Assembly (NCBI RefSeq): GCF_001186125.1
Contig: NW_014039677.1
Location: forward strand, 5,255-26,912
Direction of reading: 5' to 3'
DNA from: Sphaeroforma arctica JP610
Lineage: Eukaryota > Opisthokonta > Ichthyosporea > Ichthyophonida
Length of the DNA: 21,658 bases
Positions 9,979 through 19,329 of this stretch are shown piece after piece (position 1 is the first letter of the stretch; every line of letters begins with the position of its first letter). Below the pieces are notes generated by a model. The model did not search any database. It was not told where the DNA came from and saw only the letters and a list, made by a program, of their open reading frames with translations. Position numbers and translations under genes: made by a program.

Positions 9979-10134
9979 ACTTCTATAAATCAAAGAGGGT
10001 TTCTTGCTGTAAAAACTGGCCTGAGATATGTAGTCTCTGAGAGCTCATCAACTTCTATAAATCAAAGAGGGTTTCTTGATGTAAAATCTTGCCTGAGACC
10101 TGTAGTCTCTCAGAGTTCATCAACTTCAATTCAG
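9979..10134 (+). repeat. 72-bp tandem repeat, two units plus a partial
   Basis: Units 9979-10050 and 10051-10122 match closely over their length ('acttctataaatcaaagag', 'gtttcttg', 'gtagtctct'), followed by a partial third unit. The period is 24 codons exactly and one frame reads TSINQRGFL twice. The downstream copia gag frame uses a different phase, so coding meaning is uncertain. Confidence 0.88.
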
Positions 10135-10139
10135 CAGAA

Positions 10140-10604
10140 TCAATGGACAAAACGAAGCAAGCCCTTGAAGAGATTCGTCAGCGACTTTTGAACGTAGGGG
10201 AGTGTATACTTGACCGATATATTATCTGCGCCTTGATGTACGGTCACCCAGAGGACTACAGACCCCTACGCACAGAGGTCTTCAAGAAGGACAACGAGAA
10301 CATCACAACAGACGATGTGTATGAGATGACACTAAAGTACGAAGGCGATAATCAAATCCGCACCCAGCCTCATCTGTCGGGTATAAACGCTATCAGAGAC
10401 GAGATCGAGGCATTAAAGGAACACAAACCCTGCCTCGCATTCGGCCTTAAAGGTCACAACATATACTCGTGTCCAACATCAGTCTGTCATCGATGCGGGG
10501 TAAACGATCACATGGGAAAGAAATGTCCAGTCGATCGCAAGACCTTGATCTGCACACAACGTGATAAGCCGGGCCACAATGCCGACGCATGTCTACGCAA
10601 GTGA
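10140..10604 (+). pseudogene. Copia 1 gag segment with zinc-knuckle boxes
   Basis: Part of the broken copia 1 element. The first half has the helical gag pattern (ALEEIRQRLLNVG, then a LMYGHPEDYRPL stretch where copia gags have their LP-x-Y motif). Three knuckle-like boxes follow in a row; the central one, CHRCGVNDHMGKKC (about 10485-10526), is a clear CX2CX4HX4C nucleic-acid-binding knuckle. In intact relatives such boxes package the element RNA. Confidence 0.7.
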
Positions 10605-11309
10605 AACGTTCGGGTCCACGGCTCTGCAGGGGGTGCTAGTAACGACAATGACTGCGGTACGCCCAACACGACATCAGGTACGGAACACACTGAGAATCAT
10701 AGAATACATAGCATCACTACAAAACTGGGATCCTTAAACCACACACTTATAGCACAGGCACTTGTAAATTCCGATGCCATGATACATACTCGCACAGATG
10801 ATATGGAAGTGAAAAGCATTCAGTACGGTAGATTAACTGTTGAATTTTCTGATGGATTGCAGACTATAGTCCACCGTCGCGGTATCATACCGAACTTAGG
10901 AGCGGTGCTGATTATGCCCCACAAGCATCACAAGATATACTATCAGTTAAACTTATACACCGTATCGGACTCGGGGTCTATTTCCCAGCCGAACCAGATA
11001 TCAATAAGCCCACCCAATGCTTAATCCTCAACGACAATAACATTCAACACAGTATTGATGAACATAAGGGGCAATATAGGACAGCCAATGAACATAGCGA
11101 TATACCTCCAGCATGGCATGCACGATTAGAGCACTCACCCCCGCGAAACATTGCAGCTACACTACAAGATAATAGTGTGCAGAAGATACCACGCAAGGGA
11201 GTGTCCACTATGAACTATTTGCTCAACAGGAGCGTATACCTAGACGACGTCGTCGAACCTTTCGGATACGTAGATATATATTTCTTTGCAGTCTTCAGTC
11301 TTTAGCGGC

Positions 11310-11404
11310 TGATCACTAGCACAAACACCTGAGGTATAAAACCAAATGTGAGGTCAGAAATAAAGACATACATTTGCACTTTATTTAAAGTCTACTCCAT
11401 TACA
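11310..11404 (+). repeat. Copia 2 5' LTR (95 bp)
   Basis: It starts TGATCACTAGC and ends CTACTCCATTACA. It holds GGTATAAAAC, a TATA box, and AAATAAAG, a polyadenylation-type signal, in the plus orientation, with copia 2 gag directly downstream. The inverted copy at 9556-9649 supports both ends. At 95 bp it is very short for an LTR. Confidence 0.72.
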
Positions 11405-13274
11405 CCCTAACAACTTATCAGGTCACTGAGGGTACCGATGGACACCCAAGGAAATCGCTGAGGAATATCAGATTATCAACCGTACCTTATCTCCACTACT
11501 GCAGATGGAGATCTGCCAATTTATTTATTAGCCGTGGGAAGCTTTCGCCGCACTGCAACGCAAGTTTGAAGCCCTGACCGAAGATGATATTCAGACATTA
11601 GAAGGGAAACTGAACCGCATCACGCAAGAACGGAACGAATCTTCGCCAGTCTTATCAGTCGTCTCAACACATCATTTGTGAAATTCAAAAACGCCGGAAG
11701 TTCGAAATCCAACAACAGCCCATGCGCTATCCTACGGCAGGCTGTAAACGACGATAATCATACTGTTAAGATTACGTTAAAGACACCGCTATGATGGAGA
11801 TGTCGTATGATGACCTCACCACGTATCTCATCGCATTGGATCCAGACGAAAGTGACCCATCAACCATTATGCACGGTGCACATGCAACTATATCGACAGG
11901 AAATTGTGCATACTGCAACAATCAAGGACATTCCACCGGGCAATGCAGATAGCTACAAGCGTTAATCAAATCGTGAGTTGCTGGTAAACCACGTAATCAG
12001 GGTCGTGACACGACGGTCGTACTCCTTACGCTCTGTTCCTCGTCACGACATGAGAGACTACAGATATATGTCCATGAATAACTACAAGCATAGCCGACAT
12101 GATTCAGATCGTGTTTTACACGTTATAAACGATACAACAGAAACAACCGATACCAATACCTCTACGATAATCACGATGATCATGACCGACAGAACTACCG
12201 AGTATATAGATACAATCGACGCGACTACGACGATGGTAGATATTCACGAGATACCTAACGTTCACAACAGTGTCAGAACATACCGATTCTAGAGCAATTG
12301 ACGCCTAGCTCATGAAGGCAGACAGGACAAAGCATGTCAGCCCAAGTGTCCGATGACCAGCTACCTGCTAACAGACAGATTGCATTCTCCACAATTAACA
12401 CTACAATCGACAACTAGGAGGTGAACGATCAGTCGGACAAAGATTCGAAGAGGTGGATACTGACTAGCTTGCGATAGTTCCGCCACCGTACACTTACTTT
12501 CCTATACGTACCACAAGCATCATCTCGTCCGCAACATATGCCTTAATGACAGGTATGCGCTCGAAGTAGCTGATGGTACAATCATTTATTCAAAGTATGT
12601 GGCTCAGCTACGAAACCTGGGGGACGTACTCATCGATATGACATTCAAAACTGCACTACTAAGCATCATCAGCCTGCTCTCAGAGCGACACTACTCATTT
12701 GAATTCATCATCAACATGATATACATATTACTACCAAGCTTTTGGAACCATAACAGTGCATGAAAAGCACAAAATATACTGCGTGCACATCAACGACATA
12801 GCTATGACTACAGGGGAACCATCGCTAGAGAAAGCCAACCAGATTGCATGGCTCAACAGGCTCGCGCACTCCAGCTATGTCCCAAAAGATTTACCCTACA
12901 TAAAGCAATCAGATGAACGATGCAAAGCATGCACTATTGCAAAGAAGAAGAAGAACCTGCCACAGAGCCTCTCGAGTTGGTCTTCGTCGACATAATAGGC
13001 CCGTTCGCAACGTCAATAGGTTCCAACACCCACTCTGTATCAATCATAGACTATCTTTCTAGCATGGCCAAAGAGTATTCGATCAATTCTTGACGCTATG
13101 GTACACACATTCAATAAATGATTTGTCTTAATTCGTCGCCGAGTTCAGTGCATACAAATGGATCGAGGTTCACATTTTACAGCAAACGTAACTAGATGCT
13201 TGTGTATTTGGGATGCTGCTCAAAGTACGCACCTACAGCCACGCCACAGCACCATGGCAAGTTAGAGAGACTGC

Positions 13275-13620
13275 TGCAGATCGAGTATTTTATAATAGTA
13301 CACCTTCTTTTATTTAACTAAACTAGATTTTTAGCTTCGACGTACTGAATCCTCAAGGTATACTAAATGAACCAAACTGGTCAAGCCTCTTGGCTAATAT
13401 TCATTTGCTCATACATCGTTCCTCGACGGTCTGAGACTCTGAGGGCATGTTCTAACTCGTAACTAATACGAGTCCACACTGATAAAAACTAACTCTCCAC
13501 CAATAGGAATGCTGCCCTAATTACTCTAATTGCTCCTTGCTCTACTTGACCACAGTCCTGTCCTCTACCCCGAGGCAGAGGTGCAGGACTACATCAGTCC
13601 TTGTACCCTGCGGATCTACA
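13275..13620 (-). repeat. 3' LTR of the compact gypsy-type element
   Basis: 346 bp. In plus-strand reading it begins TGCAGATCGAG and ends GGATCTACA. It pairs with 14971-15316 over its full length. In the minus orientation it follows the G-run and so is the 3' LTR. Confidence 0.88.
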
Positions 13621-13621
13621 A

Positions 13622-13637
13622 CCCCCCCCCCCCACCA
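13622..13637 (-). promoter_or_regulatory. Polypurine tract of the compact element
   Basis: On the minus strand this reads GGT followed by twelve G residues, one base before the 3' LTR. That is where plus-strand DNA synthesis is primed in LTR elements. Its position fixes the element's orientation. Confidence 0.7.
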
Positions 13638-14266
13638 GATTCAGCAATGGCTGTGTACAGGGATTTCTGGATCTCAATGTCCGAATGGTACCAACCCTCC
13701 TAAGTGTCCAGCGAGTCTAGGTCCAATTGCGTGGCTGCCAACTTCAATTTCCATTCCTCTAACTGGTCGTCTTGTAACACATGTGAATATGCGAAACGGT
13801 ATGCTAAATTAATGCCTGACAACTTCGATTTGGCCTTCTTGATCGTGCGTGCATGTCCATTGAAGTACTCTTCATCCTCCATCCTGAACGTCTCTACTCT
13901 ATGATGCCCGTGCTCGTTGGCCGGTTTCTTGAAAAACATAAAACTAAAATTACATCTATATATAAAATTAATCGCTACTGGCGTAGTCAACCCTTTCCTT
14001 GGGAGCCGTCGCAAAAGGTGAGTCGTATAATATCCAACTACTATACGGTGATCTGGTAAAAGATCCCCGCGGTCTCGCCTCACGACGGCACCTCTCGCCC
14101 TTTGTATCTGTAGTTGTGTGAGCACCTCGTCTGCTGCGACTGCTTGTGCGGCTGTGTCCGCGTGTGCTTCCGCTTGTGAGTAAAACTCCGTGCCATCCTC
14201 TCCTATCTTTACTAACCGTGCTGGTCTACCTCGAAGCGCCCCACTGAGCCATAGTGGTGTATTAGG

Positions 14267-14863
14267 TCACACCCGTGGCCGTACATGCTTCGCCGATGCG
14301 GTTTCCGACTGTTGATGTATTGCCTGGTTGGCTTCGTACACTTGTTGTGGCGTCAGACCCGATGATGTTGTGTCTAGCTTACTAAATTTCATCGGGGCAT
14401 TCTGCAATGCTTTCTTACTGCGTCCCTGGGGGTTCAACTCTGTCTCCGTGGTGTAAAAATTTCTGCCTACCGCGAATTCTGCTAATTCCGTCATCATGAC
14501 TGCTCGCCGCCATGCTGCACGTTCTGTTGGCGCACTCATGTCGGTTTGCTTCGCGTGGATATCTACCGTGAATCCCGGACCAAACAGGTAACTTGCCGCC
14601 TCAAAATGTTCAATGAGAACCCTTTCTACGTCATGAATACTCGGTTCATTCGGCAATAATGGATAAATTTCAATAAGCACTGACTGGTCAATATATTCGT
14701 ACATCAATTCCAAAAGGTCACTCCTTGCATTAGGTCCTTTAGCCAGAGTGCTGCAGACTTTGCCTTTGGTAAACTTCTTCCAAGGTCGCAAGAATGCACC
14801 AATGGGATCATATTTTGCCACCATGTACATGCGTGGGGGACGATCATATTCGTTAGTTGACAT
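14267..14863 (-). pseudogene. Gag-like frame of the compact element
   Basis: About 198 residues read from near the 5' LTR, with a capsid-like mixture of helical and acidic segments (for example LLELMYEYIDQSVL and DVERVLIEHFEA). There is no zinc knuckle in this piece. Assignment as gag rests on position after the 5' LTR and general character, not on a firm motif. Confidence 0.5.
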
Positions 14864-14970
14864 GTCGGAAGGTAGTGACTGACACTGTTGGCAAAAAAAT
14901 AAAATAAACCCTCTTTAAGATGTTGTCTACTACCTACTTATTAACTCAGCTACGTTCAAGCTAGTTTGGT

Positions 14971-15316
14971 TGTAGATCGAGTATTCTTTAATAGTACACC
15001 TTCTTTTATTTAACTAAACTAGATTTTTAGCTTCGACGTACTGAATCCTCAAGGTATACTAAATGAACCAAACTGGTCAAGCCTCTTGGCTAATATTCAT
15101 TTACTCATACATCGTTCCTCGACGGTCTGAGACTCTGAGGGCATATTCTATCTCCTAACCAATACGAGTTCACGCTGATAAAAACTAACTCTCCACCAAT
15201 AGGAATTCTGCCCTAATTACTCTAATTGCTCCTTGCTCTACTTGACCACAGTCCTGTCCTCTACCCCGAGGCAGAGGTGCAGGACTACATCAGTCCTTGT
15301 ACCCTTCGTATCTACA
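14971..15316 (-). repeat. 5' LTR of the compact gypsy-type element
   Basis: 346 bp. In plus-strand reading it begins TGTAGATCGAG and ends GTATCTACA, so the ends form the short inverted pair TGTAGATC and GATCTACA. On the minus strand the sequence just inside is ACCAAACTAGC, which lacks the usual TGG of a tRNA-primed binding site. Confidence 0.88.
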
Positions 15317-16244
15317 CTGCATGGTACATTGGTCCCTAGAATGATTGTACAACTGAAGTATGCCCGTCTACCGACTACTATGTGGGCTGAATCATTGATT
15401 CAAACTACCAACATATACAATGCTATACCCACCGACGGAAAGAGCTCATCCCAAACGAGAAATTCACAGGATACGCATTTCCGATAGATATGTTTCGAAT
15501 ATTCGGGTGTCACATTGCGTACAAGAACTGTGATCCAGACGGCAAACTCGACGATAGAGCACTGGGTAGCATTCTCCTTGCGTAACCCTTGGACACAACA
15601 CCGGACTCGTATCGTATATTTTTTCACCTCTGACCAATCGTATAATACAAAGCCGAGACGTCTATATATTCGAAGACGACTTCTTTGTCTGGGAAGGCAA
15701 CAGATGTACAACCGCTATCGCACCACCAGACACTATAAACAACAGCACATTTCTCCAAATCGAGAATGACGATTTCCAAACAGACGCAAGGACAACATCG
15801 ACAACGGAAGATATTATTAGCCAACGAGCCCAGCCAACTGTGCCGCAAAAGTCGAGCAACTCAGAACAACTACAAATAACTTCATCGTCAACATAACCTA
15901 TTGAGAGCGAAGTACATACTGGTGAGTTGGAGGCTCCCGTAGCGACTACCAAAACACAACACGATGTGGAAGCAACCATAGCTAGGAGAACGGCGGAAGG
16001 TCGCCAAGTCTCTCGAGAACAGCGAGACTTTGCGAAAGGTGCTAATAACGTCAATTGGTATCACGACAGCCGCCATAAAAGACGATCTTCCATTCAGCAA
16101 TGGAACTGAAAATATACAAAGGTATATACGAGATAACAAACGCAGCCGATTGAGAGGAATCAGCACGTTCGGAAATCGAGAGCTTGGTGATGCAACGCAG
16201 AGCATTCACTCTGGTTGACAACAAACCACGGGAGAAATCACTAT

Positions 16245-16968
16245 TCCCCCCTCGATGGGTATTCAAGGCAGAACGGATGAATCAGTATAAATCACACGAC
16301 TTAAATCACGTCTGAACGTAGCAGCATTCAACGCAAAACAGAGAGTCGCTTACGATGAAAACTATGCCCCAGTAGTAGCCAAGGAAACACTCAGGATATG
16401 TCTAGCTTTAATGGCACACTTCGACATGGACATTTGACAATACGATACACCCTCGGCGTACCTCACTCAAGAACTGAATACCCCTAGCTACGTGCGAGTG
16501 CCGCAAGGATACGATCTCATCGAACATCTACTGGACCCGTCTCAGAGACAATTATACGAAAGGCACAAAGAAGGAAACACAAAGGTCGTATGTCGAGTTG
16601 ACCGTTGCGTATACGGTCTACCACCTAGCTGGCACTATTGGTTTAAAGCTATTCTTTGGTTTGCTATAATTGACCATTATAAACAAGCGCAATCTGATGG
16701 AGCACTGTTCATCAAACAAACCCCCATCGAACCGTGTTTCATTATTGTACACGTAGACGACAAAATTGCAGCATGCCAGAGTAAGACTGACGGACACAAA
16801 TGAAACAGGGATTAACAGACTGCAAACCAGCATGGGTGCCAATTCTAGAGTCGGACTATGAAGTAACAGACAAACACGCATATCTCCCAGAAAGAGCGGC
16901 AAGTTCAGATGTCCCAACAATCATACAATACAACAAGCTTAGATCGGTAGTAAGTAGTCGAGGATAAC
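16245..16968 (+). pseudogene. Copia 2 reverse transcriptase remnant
   Basis: Part of the broken copia 2 element. Visible pieces include FPPRWVFKAER, then YDENYAPVVAKETLR, the palm block ending in YVRVPQGYDLI, VYGLPPSWHYWF and IIVHVDDKIAACQS, which together follow the order of a Copia RT. Similarity stops near 16968, close to the outer end of the chromovirus. Confidence 0.7.
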
Positions 16969-17176
16969 TGTATCTCAACGTACTCCCCTCGTACAAGGGG
17001 AGACGTTGTTTATTTATTGATCTAAATCCTGTGACTATCATTTTGGTCATGTGTTTTCCGTTAATCAGTTTTAACCTGATTGGATAAACCCAGTTCAAAA
17101 TGTAGTCTCTAATAAAACCCAAATATCAAATAAACCCTAATTCTAAATAAACCCTATCAGGGACTTCCTGACTACA
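16969..17176 (-). repeat. Probable 3' LTR of the chromovirus, outer end uncertain
   Basis: The inner end at 17176 is well placed: on the minus strand a run of G residues is followed by TGTAGTCAGG. The outer end may be 17101, giving perfect 7-base inverted ends TGTAGTC and GACTACA, or 16969, giving TG and CA ends and an AATAAATAAA signal. The copy needed to decide lies outside the window. A near-repeat of 'aaataaacccta' occurs three times at about 17110-17157, and a hairpin ctcccct/aggggag lies near 16983-17003. Confidence 0.5.
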
Positions 17177-17435
17177 ACCCCCCCAAGCTGAAACACCACA
17201 AGTGTGCGAGCTTAAAAGATTGAAGGAATGCCCTGAAAGCGGTTACGTGCTGGCATTTATTCTCAGAGAGCTAGATCATTGTGCTGGCATTTATCCTCAG
17301 AGAGCTAGAGCATTGTGCTGGCATTTAACTTCAGAGAGATAGAGGGCTCGGCTATTTGTTCACCACTCGAGCTGGTGACTAAACGGTAAGTACACGTAAC
17401 TTAAAATTGTATATATTAACAAAATTGTCTTCTAA
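17177..17435 (-). other. Non-coding 3' part of the chromovirus with polypurine tract
   Basis: Between the chromodomain and the 3' LTR there is no coding sequence. On the minus strand, GCTTGGGGGGGT at about 17177-17188 directly precedes the LTR and serves as the polypurine tract. The rest carries the 34-bp triplicate listed separately. Confidence 0.6.
17247..17348. repeat. 34-bp tandem repeat, three units
   Basis: Units start at 17247, 17281 and 17315 with 'gtgctggcattta', followed by 'tcagagag' and 'tagag' or 'tagat'. The first two units are nearly identical and the third is a little diverged. It lies in the non-coding 3' part of the chromovirus. Confidence 0.9.
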
Positions 17436-17693
17436 CTATAACTGGTCTCTCCGGCGTTTCCGAGCTCGTGTCTGTGTATCTTTGTGATATGCCACAATGT
17501 CATTCGCGTCGTCAAAGGCCTCGGCCGTTTCCCACGTCAGCACCCCCTCATGCCAACGCACCAGGTATTCGAGTTTACCCGTAACAACATTTGTCCTATG
17601 TTTGATGATGTGACGGAACACTGACCCGCCTTCTTGCCAAAGATCATCGTTCAACGGTGGGTCTGTACTGCGGGACCAACCGTAGTAACTCAA
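17436..17693 (-). pseudogene. Chromodomain of the chromovirus
   Basis: The segment VFRHIIKHRTNVVTGKLEYL followed by VRWHEGVLTWE and DIVAYHK (about 17621-17480) matches the chromodomain pattern: a strand with hydrophobic residues, the eYLVrW core, the TWE turn and a closing helix. In chromoviruses this domain at the integrase C-terminus binds histone marks and directs insertion into heterochromatin. It ends in a basic tail, RARKRRRDQL, which may help nuclear entry. Confidence 0.82.
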
Positions 17694-18470
17694 CCCGCAC
17701 CGGCAAACTCCTGGGCAGTGGACCCATCTCTATGTGTAAGGTCATAACCTTGACCGTTGCGGCCTTTAACTACGTATGGGCCAAACAGTGGGCGCATGGC
17801 TTTGAAAGTTCGCCCCTCCGATTTCACCATCACGATGTCGCCTTCATCAAAGTGGACTAAGTCATGGGCGTGTAACCGATCAAACGTCTTCGTCAATTTA
17901 TCCGTATAGGTCGTAGTAATCTTATGCAGTGTAGGCAAAGTTGTATCCTGGAGCTGGTCCAACCGTTGTGCCCACGTGTCATTAGTAACCTGTTGTTGTT
18001 CTGGGACGTCATCGGTGAAATCCGCAAACGGCACGTGTCGACGTCCGAAATAAACACTAAACGGCACGCTTTTGTGTCGTCGGGAGATGCGCAAGTTCTG
18101 GTACAGCATTGTCAAAGGGGGACATTCGTCCCATGCTTGGGGTACTGCCTCACAGACGATGCGTATCGAACGTGTTATCTCCTTATGCCGACGTTCCGTT
18201 GCCCCAACACCTGTGGTCTATAAGGTGGTGATACTTTGTGAAGTATACCCACTGCCTTGACAATGAGGGCGGCCATGTTGTTCGTAAACTCATTACCCAT
18301 ATCTGTCTGTAGCTTGCGAGGGAAGCCATGTTCGCCAAAGAAAGACAACAACATCTGCGTGGTGGTTTCCTTAGTCTTATCTGGTGTAGCACGTAAGATC
18401 ACGTCTAATACATGGAGGACAAATTTATTCTGTCTTGTGGACGTTACCGGCATTGGAATATAGTCCACCT
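17690..18470 (-). pseudogene. Integrase core and GPY/F module of the chromovirus
   Basis: The core is recognised from the DYIPMPVT strand, the LQTDMGNEFTN strand with the second acidic residue, and the PYRPQ loop. Downstream, SVPFSVYFGR and RPLFGPYVV (about 17794-17768) mark the C-terminal GPY/F module typical of gypsy integrases. Upstream, at about 18665-18540, spaced His and Cys residues (HH...CGQC) give the H2C2 finger. This is part of a broken element. Confidence 0.78.
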
Positions 18471-18869
18471 GAATGTGATCCTAAAGGTACTTCACATCAA
18501 TGCTTATCATCGGATGTAAGCCTTTACGTAGGGTATGCTGGCCCAAACACTGTCCACATTGCCGTTTAATTCCTGTAGCCAGTTCTAATGCCCCCGGCCA
18601 AACGTGGCCGTTCTGTTGTAACTGTTGGACAGTATCGGCAGCGCCGTGGTGGCCTTGCTCATACTGTGCCGTGTGAGTTGTGTACGCCGTTGTTGTTCCA
18701 TCGGTGTGGCATTCGCAAAGGCCGGTTGTGCCCCCTCACTACTTAACGCCACGGAAATCTCTCGTGCCGTTTCCAAACACTGATGGTATGGTGTGTGTCG
18801 AGGTTTGGCATAGCCTAATCGTTGTGTAAAGCTCTCGGCGAGCTGAAAACCTGACGGCGGCCCCACTCG

Positions 18870-19240
18870 TGCAATGACCGTGTGCCCCCACGGAGTCTTC
18901 TCACAGGCATACTTCGCATACTTTAGACATGTATGCGGGGTCCGGGGTACTATCACTGGCTCGGTTTGCAATAATGATTTGAAAATGTCAAACCATGGTG
19001 CGCGAGGTGTCCAAGGTAAGCACACCGTCGCTAGCCCCATCCGCTTTGATCTTCCGAAGCATGCTATGTATCAACCTCCACGGCGGGTTCATCCACCCGT
19101 CAAACAACGCCCAGTTATGATCAAATGCACTGTCGCGCTCGTTCTTTGTCCAAAACCTAGGAAGCTGCGCGTTATGGGGTGCTGCGAACACGTCTATGTT
19201 GTTGTGTCCAAAGATACGCTGTGCTTGTTCGAAGTAGCTG
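18870..19240 (-). pseudogene. DAM-like (adenine-methyltransferase-like) domain in the chromovirus
   Basis: Between RNase H and the integrase zinc finger lies sequence that standard gypsy pol does not have there. It shows NNIDVFAAPHNAQLPRFW, then DHNWALFDGWMNPPWRLI (NPPW at about 19089-19078), a helix HSMLRKIKADGA, and then LPWTPRAPWFDIFKSL. The order DxFA...N...NPPxxLI...PW matches the DAM-like domain known from DIRS-type retroelements, where it also follows RNase H. NPPW resembles motif IV of N6-adenine methyltransferases. Activity is not implied. This is family-level pattern recognition; no search was run. Confidence 0.6.
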
Positions 19241-19329
19241 GGAAATAATAGCCAGCAGTCTGCATATAGTATCTCTGGCACGTCTGTTTCCGCGGTCCCT
19301 TCATGTATACGACTCAGCATATCCGGCAG

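Larger units (their letters stand above)
8631..11309 (+). mobile_element. Copia-type LTR retrotransposon fossil 1
   Basis: A Ty1/Copia-like element on the plus strand, heavily decayed with well over ten breaks. Parts: a coiled-coil-like N-terminal gag stretch (about 8631-9210), gag capsid-like sequence (about 9250-9550), further gag with zinc-knuckle boxes (about 10140-10604), a protease-region remnant (about 10780-11020) and a GAG-pre-integrase segment with WHARLEH (about 11110-11200). It is interrupted by a minus-oriented LTR at 9556-9649 with two minisatellite arrays behind it, and it is cut off at 11309 by the LTR of copia 2. The remainder probably lies beyond the right end of the window. 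No LTR of its own is identified. It is the oldest layer of the nest by decay and by position. Confidence 0.7.
13275..15316 (-). mobile_element. Compact gag-only gypsy-type LTR element nested in copia 2
   Basis: Two 346-bp LTRs (13275-13620 and 14971-15316) bound a 1350-bp interior read on the minus strand. CTGC flanks both sides (13271-13274 and 15317-15320) as a target duplication. A G-run polypurine tract precedes the 3' LTR. The interior holds a gag-like frame (about 14863-14267) and a second segment (about 14125-13700) without recognisable pol domains, so it appears non-autonomous and would have depended on another element. It contains about two or three breaks. The LTRs differ at about 13 sites (about 96 percent identity), so it is much younger than its host copia. 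Confidence 0.82.
11310..16968 (+). mobile_element. Copia-type LTR retrotransposon fossil 2
   Basis: A Ty1/Copia-like element, plus strand, severely decayed with well over ten breaks. Parts in order: 5' LTR (11310-11404); gag (about 11430-11950) with a helical capsid-like stretch and knuckle CAYCNNQGHSTGQC (about 11905-11946); protease-region remnant (about 12530-12720); GAG-pre-integrase (about 12756-12960); integrase (about 12965-13274 and, beyond the nested gypsy element, 15317-15480); the linker rich in polar residues (about 15480-16240); and reverse transcriptase (about 16245-16968) with a VDD catalytic motif near 16755. The RNase H part and 3' LTR are not in the window; a chromovirus interrupts the element. 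Domain order protease, integrase, RT is diagnostic of Copia. Confidence 0.8.

Noticed and set aside
9556-11404. A DNA transposon with 95-bp terminal inverted repeats
   Set aside because: Copia gag follows directly after one end, the ends have LTR-type signals, and the flanks show no shared target duplication.
13537-15487. Identical open frame beginnings at 13537 and 15233
   Set aside because: They are the same antisense stretch present in both LTRs of the compact element, not a gene pair.
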